Below, piece by piece: positions 4,809 through 9,422 of a stretch of DNA of 9,422 nucleotides. The first letter of the stretch is position 1, and each line of letters begins with the position of its first letter. Origin of the DNA: an uncultured Eubacteriales bacterium. Lineage in GTDB: Bacteria > Bacillota_A > Clostridia > Oscillospirales > Oscillospiraceae. A model generated the notes under the pieces. The model saw only the letters and a list, made by a program, of their open reading frames with translations. It searched no databases and was not told where the DNA came from. Location: the NCBI GenBank assembly GCA_949742895.1, contig CATJRT010000184.1, positions 1 through 9,422 on the forward strand, read 5' to 3'. Both the position numbers and the translations under genes were made by a program.

Positions 4809-5228
4809 ATGATCACCACAATCAGCGCCATCGGACGGCTTGGGAACGACCCGGAGCAGAAGATGAGCCTCAAGGGAGCAGAGTATATTCTGTTCGACCT
4901 GGCGGTGGACCGGGGATTCGGCGACCGAAAGGAAACCGACTGGTACCGCTGCATCGCCTTCGGAAGTGTAAAGGATCGCATCCTCAAGCTGAAGGCGGCC
5001 AAGGGGTCTCTCGTCCATGTCATCGGCGCGCAGGAGCTGGAGAAGTTTAAGCGCAAGGATGGCAGCGAGGGGATGGCCCCGAAAATCACGCTGTACGACC
5101 TGGAATATGTCCCCGGCAGCGGGAAGAAAGAGGTACAGCCACAGGCCCCGGCGGCACAGCAGCCGCCCAATGCCGGAAACGACGGGATCGAGGAGATCCG
5201 GGTTTCCGGAGATAAGCTGCCCTTTTAG
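4809..5228 (+). CDS. ssb: Single-stranded DNA-binding protein
   Basis: This 139-residue protein has an OB fold over about residues 1-105. ITTISAIGRLGNDPE is strand 1, then YILFDLAVDRGF and TDWYRCIAFGSVKDRILKLK, where the WYRC aromatic strand and the VxDRI-like helix match bacterial SSB. SLVHVIGAQ and the last strand ITLYDLEYVPG follow. A Pro/Gln/Ala-rich linker leads to the acidic-hydrophobic tip SGDKLPF, the variant of the DDIPF tail that recruits partner proteins. AAAGGAG (4795-4801), seven bases upstream, sets the start. The chain is shorter than chromosomal SSB (about 160-180 residues), as is usual for mobile-element copies. It would protect single-stranded DNA during transfer or replication of the element. 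It is preceded by a possible attenuator and followed by its own terminator. Confidence 0.92.
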   Translation: MITTISAIGRLGNDPEQKMSLKGAEYILFDLAVDRGFGDRKETDWYRCIAFGSVKDRILKLKAAKGSLVHVIGAQELEKFKRKDGSEGMAPKITLYDLEYVPGSGKKEVQPQAPAAQQPPNAGNDGIEEIRVSGDKLPF

Positions 5229-5251
5229 TCCAATGGACGGGAGGGAAATCT

Positions 5252-5303
5252 GAGAGGAATTGTCAGCCCCGCAAAGGCGGGATGATGGTTCCTCTCTTTT
5301 TTT
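5252..5303 (+). terminator. Strong intrinsic terminator after ssb
   Basis: GAGAGGAA (5252-5259) pairs with TTCCTCTC (5289-5296). The stem extends inwards by G-U-rich pairs and ends in CCCGC (5268-5272) / GCGGG (5277-5281) around AAAG. Seven T follow (5297-5303). It ends 25 bases before the next start codon, so ssb and the downstream genes are at least partly separate transcripts. Confidence 0.88.
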
Positions 5304-5328
5304 ATGTCCAAAAACGGGAGGAGAGAGT

Positions 5329-6174
5329 ATGAAAGGGTTCAAGTTTACCGACTTCAAATGCCTGGCGATGATGTTTCTCATCATCATGGCCTTCTGCGGC
5401 GATGCGGGGCAGTATCTGCTGATGGCAGCCACCCTCATCTGGCTGATCGCCAAGGTTCTGGAGCTGCACCGGTCCCGGAAAAAGGAGCCGCCTGTTCAAA
5501 AAGGGAAAGCGCCGGCAAAACCGGAATCTTCCCCGGCGGTTCAGCCGGCACCAGCAAGCCGTCCGGCAGCTGCCGCGCAGCCACCGAAACCGGCCGCGGC
5601 AAAGCCCCAGGCAATCGACCCGGAAATGGAAGCGGTCATGCTCCGCCATATCAATTTCCGGATCACCGAAAAGCTGCAGGGCGCCTTCCCCTCTGCCGTA
5701 TGGCGGTGGGAAACGGAAAAGCCGTTGGAGCAGGCGATGAAGGGCGGCTCGGCCAGGATACGCCTCTCCGGTGTCCCTGACTGGAACTTCGCGGATGTGC
5801 TTTTTGAGCGCTCCGGCCGGATCAAGCTGGAGATGCTGTCCCTTCGCCCCCTTGAAGAAGTCGGGCAGCAGGAGACGAAAAGCACACCGGCAGCCGACGG
5901 CGACGCGGTCAATCTCCGGGACTGGTACGATCTGTCCGCTTCGGCGGTGGTTCGGGCCACCATTGATGAGGTCTATACCCGCGGGTATCGGGAGCTGCGT
6001 ATTGCGGAAGACGGCGCCCTCTATGTGCTGGAGCAGCAGGAGCAGGTGGGGCAGGGACGGCTCTCCTATCTGCCGGGCAAAAAGCTCTGGGCAGACCTGG
6101 TTCCGTTCTTTGAGGAAGACGATATTACCGCCACGGTGGAGGAGGACGACATCCTTCTTACCTGGGCGAATTAA
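5329..6174 (+). CDS. Membrane-anchored protein with a Pro/Ala linker and a cytosolic domain
   Basis: This is a 281-residue protein of no recognised family. A short cytosolic start (MKGFKFTDFK) is followed by two hydrophobic segments at about 11-23 and 28-44, joined by CGDAGQ, so it probably forms a membrane hairpin. RSRKK after the second segment, by the positive-inside rule, puts the rest in the cytosol. Residues 53-95 are a flexible Pro/Ala/Lys-rich linker. Residues 96-281 are a folded alpha/beta domain (MLRHINFRITEKLQGAFPSA onward) with a very acidic end (FFEEDD, VEEDD). GGGAGG just upstream supports ATG 5329; an earlier in-frame start would lie inside the terminator. It is followed 16 bases later by the AAA+ ATPase, so it may tether or adapt that machine at the membrane. 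This role is inference. Confidence 0.75.
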   Translation: MKGFKFTDFKCLAMMFLIIMAFCGDAGQYLLMAATLIWLIAKVLELHRSRKKEPPVQKGKAPAKPESSPAVQPAPASRPAAAAQPPKPAAAKPQAIDPEMEAVMLRHINFRITEKLQGAFPSAVWRWETEKPLEQAMKGGSARIRLSGVPDWNFADVLFERSGRIKLEMLSLRPLEEVGQQETKSTPAADGDAVNLRDWYDLSASAVVRATIDEVYTRGYRELRIAEDGALYVLEQQEQVGQGRLSYLPGKKLWADLVPFFEEDDITATVEEDDILLTWAN

Positions 6175-6190
6175 GTGAGGAGTGATCAAA

Positions 6191-7978
6191 ATGGCAAAAT
6201 CAAAGCTGTTTGCCGACTGGACCTGGCGGCAGGAGATGCCCAAGGAATTTGCGGACCCATCCGTTCAGCTGAAGCGCTCGGATGTGTTCTCCAAATATAA
6301 CAGCACCTCCAGCAAACAGTCCTCTATGCACGCCCCCACCCTTCGGGCGCTGCTGGCCTATGCGGCGCTGGTGAACGCGGCGGAGCAGGGAGACCCTGTG
6401 GACGGATTGGGGGCAATCGGCAGCCAGAACGATGAGCGGCTGGTGGCGGAATACCCAGGGGCAAAACCGGAATGTGTTGTCTTCAACAAGCACAACTGCC
6501 GGTTCATCGCAGGGATCGTCCGCACTCCTGGCGACCCGCCGGGCGGATATACCCTCGGCGAGACCGCCTGCAGCGGGGAGGCCCTGCTGTTTACCCTGAT
6601 GCCGTTGTTTCTGGACGACGACGAATTTTCGGACGGATTCAAGGAGCTTTGCGACGCGGTCAGAAATGGGTATCCCGACCTGGATTCCGCTTCACGGGCA
6701 GCGATCCTGCTGTGTGACAATGTCTACCGGCGGATCGAAAACCATGCCGCGCTGCGGAAGGACGGCGTCAAGGTGGAGATTCCCAGTACCGGGAACCTCT
6801 CCCAGCTGACCGAGATGGCGATGGAAAACAACGCCTATGCCCCCACCGCTGTTCTGTACGGGGAGTTTCAGGTCTTTGAACCGGGAGCTGTTTCCGGCGC
6901 GCCGTCGGTAATGATCGACCACAGCGCCTTTGCGGAACAGTACCGGATGTCAGACCGCAGCTTTTCCACCGCCGAAGCAGGGATGATCCCGGTCCTTCCG
7001 GACTGGTATGTGATTCCCAAGGAGGTGGAACAGGTCTGCCGGCACATCGCCCAGACCACCGGCTCCCAAAGCCCCATGCGAAACATCATGTTCCGCGGGC
7101 CTGCCGGGACGGGCAAGACGGAGGGCGCCAAGGCCATTGCCGCCGGGCTGGGGATCCCCTATACCTTCCTCACCTGTTCAGCCAACACCGAGGTGTTCGA
7201 CCTGCTGGGCCAAGTGCTTCCCAAGATGGACGCGGAGGCGGCGAATTGCTCCGGCCTCCCCTCGCTGATGGACATCCAGATGGACCCCGCGTCGGCCTAC
7301 TGCCAGATGACCGGGGAATACCGGGCGGATGTCACCGAAAACGAGGTCCTTCAGAAGATGGTGGAGATCAAGGCTCAGGAGCTGGGAGACGGCTCTCATG
7401 CAAACAGCTTCCGCTATGTGGACACACCGCTGGTCAAGGCCATGCGGTACGGCTACCTGGTGGAACTTCAGGAACCCACGGTGATCGCCAATCCCGGTGT
7501 TTTGGTAGGGCTCAACTCCCTGCTGGATCGGTGCGCTTCCATCACGCTGCCCAACGGGGAGCGGATCCGGCGCCACCCGGAGACGGTGATCGTAGTGACC
7601 ACCAACACCAGCTACGAGGGCTGCAAGGATCTGAACCAGAGCGTCATCAGCCGGATGAATCTGACCATCGACTTCGATGAGCCGGATGTGGACACCACCG
7701 TAAAGCGCGTGGTGGGCATCACCGGCTGCACCGACCAGAAGATGGTGCGGCAGATGGCCGAGGTGGTTCGGGACATCCACCAGCGGTGCAGGGAAACGAT
7801 GATCCAGGACGGGAGCTGCGGTGTCCGCGAGCTGATCTCCTGGGTACAGTCGGCGATGATTCTGGGCAATCCCTTTGAGTCGGCTCTTTACACGGTGATC
7901 TCCTCCGCCTCGGCGGACCCGGAGAACCGGGAGGAGCTGATCGGCACCTGCCTGGAGCCTATCTTCGCCAAGCGGTAA
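6191..7978 (+). CDS. AAA+ ATPase of the AAA_5 / MoxR-CobS-like group
   Basis: In this 595-residue protein the ATPase core lies at about residues 280-520. Walker A is GPAGTGKT (303-310). The segment PLVKAMRYGYLVELQEP holds the Walker B position: E428 is kept, but the residue before it is Q427 instead of the usual aspartate. VGLNSLLDR follows, then sensor 1 in VVTTN (N472) and an arginine in VISRM (R488). The order and wording (xGxLxxxE...LxxLLD...HPxxxxxxTxN) follow CobS and MoxR proteins, which form hexameric rings and work with VWA-domain partners. The first 280 residues are an unrecognised N-terminal region. The start is ATG 6191, with GAGGAG at 6177-6182. A metallopeptidase/CobT-like gene follows after a short XRE gene, the usual partner order. 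Confidence 0.87.
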   Translation: MAKSKLFADWTWRQEMPKEFADPSVQLKRSDVFSKYNSTSSKQSSMHAPTLRALLAYAALVNAAEQGDPVDGLGAIGSQNDERLVAEYPGAKPECVVFNKHNCRFIAGIVRTPGDPPGGYTLGETACSGEALLFTLMPLFLDDDEFSDGFKELCDAVRNGYPDLDSASRAAILLCDNVYRRIENHAALRKDGVKVEIPSTGNLSQLTEMAMENNAYAPTAVLYGEFQVFEPGAVSGAPSVMIDHSAFAEQYRMSDRSFSTAEAGMIPVLPDWYVIPKEVEQVCRHIAQTTGSQSPMRNIMFRGPAGTGKTEGAKAIAAGLGIPYTFLTCSANTEVFDLLGQVLPKMDAEAANCSGLPSLMDIQMDPASAYCQMTGEYRADVTENEVLQKMVEIKAQELGDGSHANSFRYVDTPLVKAMRYGYLVELQEPTVIANPGVLVGLNSLLDRCASITLPNGERIRRHPETVIVVTTNTSYEGCKDLNQSVISRMNLTIDFDEPDVDTTVKRVVGITGCTDQKMVRQMAEVVRDIHQRCRETMIQDGSCGVRELISWVQSAMILGNPFESALYTVISSASADPENREELIGTCLEPIFAKR

Positions 7979-7992
7979 AGGAGGTGAGCAGA

Positions 7993-8031
7993 ATGAAAGA
8001 ATGGAAAAGCAAGGATGCCGGAAGCCTTTGA
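7993..8031 (+). CDS. Twelve-codon upstream ORF overlapping the XRE start
   Basis: ATG 7993 has an ideal AAAGGAGG (7977-7984) eight bases upstream and encodes MKEWKSKDAGSL before TGA 8029-8031. The XRE start at 8015 lies inside it in another frame and has only a weak site of its own. Either this is a short leader that couples XRE translation, or the XRE gene once started here and a one-base indel has broken the join. The sequence alone cannot decide. Confidence 0.35.
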   Translation: MKEWKSKDAGSL

Positions 8032-8257
8032 CCCGTATCTGAACAACGAGCTGTTCGCCAAAAGGCTTAGGGAGCTGCGGCTGAACAAATCGCCGCGGCT
8101 TTCCCAGGAGCGCCTTGCCAGGCGGCTGAAGGTCAGCCGGGCAACGCTGGCAAACTATGAGACCGGCCGGGTGGCGATCCCCATGTGGTTCGTATGCGCC
8201 GCCGCGGAATATTTCGGCGTGCCGGTTTCCGAATTTCTTGAAGAAACGAAAGGATGA
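8015..8257 (+). CDS. Small XRE-family regulator (80 aa)
   Basis: This is a single Cro/CI HTH domain. NNELFAKRLRELRLNKSPRL is helix 1, SQERLARRLKVSRATLANYE holds the recognition helix with the typical SxxTLxxYExGR pattern, and IPMWFVCAAAEYFGVPVSEF is the usual closing part. ATG 8015 is the only start available, because an in-frame stop lies at 7994. The strong ribosome binding site instead serves the overlapping upstream ORF, so expression probably depends on coupling. Its TGA overlaps the ATG of the HEXXH gene reading frame (ATGA at 8254-8257). An XRE gene between an AAA+ ATPase and its likely partner suggests either operon autoregulation or a target-binding subunit. This last idea is inference. 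Confidence 0.85.
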   Translation: MPEAFDPYLNNELFAKRLRELRLNKSPRLSQERLARRLKVSRATLANYETGRVAIPMWFVCAAAEYFGVPVSEFLEETKG

Positions 8258-8262
8258 TGCAG

Positions 8263-9422
8263 ATGAGGACTTCCCATCTTGAAATCAGGAAAAAGATCCT
8301 GGACGAAAAGAGCAAGGTCACCGATGAAGAGCTGTTCGCTTCCCCGGCCTTTGCGGCCTATCTTTCGGATATTGGGGAAACGGTGGCTAAGCGGTACGGG
8401 CGTCCCTTCCGGGTAAAGACCTTCTGGGATACCGCTCCCGGGGCGGAGGCCGCCTGGACAGACAACAACACCATCACCATCAACACCGGGAACCATATCA
8501 CCATGAGCTTTCCCGTCAGGGAGACCAAGGCCCTCAGTCTGGTGGGAATGCTGGCCCACGAAGCCGGGCACATCAACTACACCGACTTCCGGGCCCTTTC
8601 CACCTATCAGCGGACCCTTAGCCAAGGAAGATTCTACCCCAAGCGGTTGAAGGACCTGACGCCGGCAGAGGAAAAGGCGGTGGAGGAATTGCAGCGGTTT
8701 GCTGAAGACGGCGACAAAGCCGCCCTGTCCGTGGTGGTTTATGTGGCCCATACCCTCTGTAATCTGTTGGAGGACGCCTATATCGAGGAGCGGATGTGCC
8801 GGAATTTTCCCGGCCGCCTGCGTACCGGCATCCTTCTCAACCGGCAGCGGATGGGCGAACAGAGTGTCAGCATCACAGAAATGCAGAACCGGCAGATGAA
8901 CGAGCTGCCCATCCTGATGAACCTGCTGATCCAGTATGGCTTTCAGGGGAATATCAACAATGTGGACGGCTATCACGGGCCGCTACTGGATGTGCTGAAC
9001 AGCTGTGTCCCCTACACAGATGACAGCAAGCTGGCGGAGGATCCCCGTATCCGGTTCGACGCGGTCAACCATATCCTGCTGAAGCTGTGGGACTACCTGG
9101 CGCCTTTAATCGAGGAGGCCCGGAAGAATCCGCCGGAAGAGATCTTGGAGCGCATTTCCGAACAGCTTCAGGAAACCTCCAGCGATCCTGCCGGCAGCAG
9201 CCGGCCGGTGGGGTACTTTACTCCCGATGAAAAGAGTGACCCCAACAGCCGGTTTCATGTGAACCGGGTGAGCGAGCAGGACGGCGACCGAATCGCCCTG
9301 ACCAAAACCGATGACCCGGAGAACGAAACCGGCGGTTCTGTCACCTTTGACCAGAACTACGGCGGAGCCGGGTATGAGGAATGCGGGAAGGACATCGACC
9401 GGCTGCTCTCCAGTGTGGCGGA
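8263..9422 (+). CDS. HEXXH metallopeptidase-like protein, CobT/VWA-partner type (3' partial)
   Basis: The frame is open to the end of the window, giving at least 386 residues. The motif LAHEAGH (H99, E100, H103) is a classic HEXXH zinc site. LLEDAYIEERM (E170, D171, E175) follows about 70 residues later, a good place for the third ligand; similar LEDxxIE wording occurs in CobT-like and other proteins that carry a VWA domain. Residues 300-386 are polar and low in hydrophobic content, like the acidic linker before such a VWA domain, which would lie beyond the window. ATG 8263 is preferred because AAAGGA (8249-8254) is eight bases upstream; in-frame ATGs at 8254 and 8257 overlap that site. It is probably the working partner of the AAA+ ATPase. 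Whether it cleaves protein or only binds metal is open. Confidence 0.75.
   Translation, partial: MRTSHLEIRKKILDEKSKVTDEELFASPAFAAYLSDIGETVAKRYGRPFRVKTFWDTAPGAEAAWTDNNTITINTGNHITMSFPVRETKALSLVGMLAHEAGHINYTDFRALSTYQRTLSQGRFYPKRLKDLTPAEEKAVEELQRFAEDGDKAALSVVVYVAHTLCNLLEDAYIEERMCRNFPGRLRTGILLNRQRMGEQSVSITEMQNRQMNELPILMNLLIQYGFQGNINNVDGYHGPLLDVLNSCVPYTDDSKLAEDPRIRFDAVNHILLKLWDYLAPLIEEARKNPPEEILERISEQLQETSSDPAGSSRPVGYFTPDEKSDPNSRFHVNRVSEQDGDRIALTKTDDPENETGGSVTFDQNYGGAGYEECGKDIDRLLSSVA

Noticed and set aside
5302..6243. 313-codon minus-strand frame opposite the membrane protein
   Set aside because: Shadow of a GC-rich gene; no motifs, and the plus strand has TM segments, a linker and a good start.
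8155..8976. 273-codon minus-strand frame opposite the XRE and HEXXH genes
   Set aside because: The plus strand carries HTH and HEXXH motifs; the minus frame is opposite both and shows no motif.
1..9422. CRISPR array, tRNA, rRNA, insertion sequence or att site
   Set aside because: No spaced repeat series, no cloverleaf or rRNA-like stretch, no transposase or integrase frame, and no flanking repeats that could mark an end were seen.

Overview
The window looks like accessory DNA, probably an integrative/conjugative element or its remnant, from a gut-type Firmicute of class Clostridia. Supporting signs are AGGAGG-type ribosome binding sites before almost every gene, moderately GC-rich genes separated by AT-rich promoter regions, a DUF3268 zinc-ribbon gene, a small orphan sigma-70 factor, several XRE regulators and an element-type ssb. 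No integrase, relaxase, att site, tRNA, rRNA or CRISPR array is visible, so the assignment to an element is inference.

Layout. (1) 2-274 is the 3' end of a surface-protein gene that ends at a bare LPKTG motif, followed by a hairpin terminator. (2) 345-1005 on the minus strand is a PIN toxin / AbrB-type antitoxin pair with its own promoter and a palindromic operator candidate. (3) 1133-3250 on the plus strand is a run of four genes: a cysteine-rich small protein, a DUF3268 zinc-ribbon protein behind a 140-nt leader that may be structured, a short sigma-70 family factor and an unknown protein. (4) 3363-4526 is a regulatory block: an XRE regulator, a convergent SLOG-family (DUF1273-like) gene, and a HTH_26-type XRE gene divergent from the SLOG gene, with two nested inverted repeats between the last two. 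(5) 4604-4742 is a promoter, hairpin and terminator unit predicting a short RNA or attenuated leader just before ssb. (6) 4809-9422 on the plus strand is ssb (with its own strong terminator), a two-TM membrane protein with a Pro/Ala linker, a CobS/MoxR-like AAA+ ATPase, a small XRE protein, and a HEXXH metallopeptidase-like protein that runs off the end of the window and resembles CobT/VWA-type partners.

The most interesting part is 5329-9422: a membrane-tethered protein, an AAA+ ATPase whose Walker B aspartate seems to be replaced by glutamine, a tiny XRE protein whose start lies inside a 12-codon upstream ORF, and a HEXXH protein, tightly packed. AAA+ ATPase plus VWA/metallopeptidase pairs (MoxR-VWA, CobS-CobT-like) remodel protein complexes in other settings. 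What this version does on a mobile element is not evident from the sequence. The second point of interest is RNA-level control: possible structured leaders before the DUF3268 gene and before ssb, and dense transcriptional control by three HTH proteins, one sigma factor and one AbrB-type protein.
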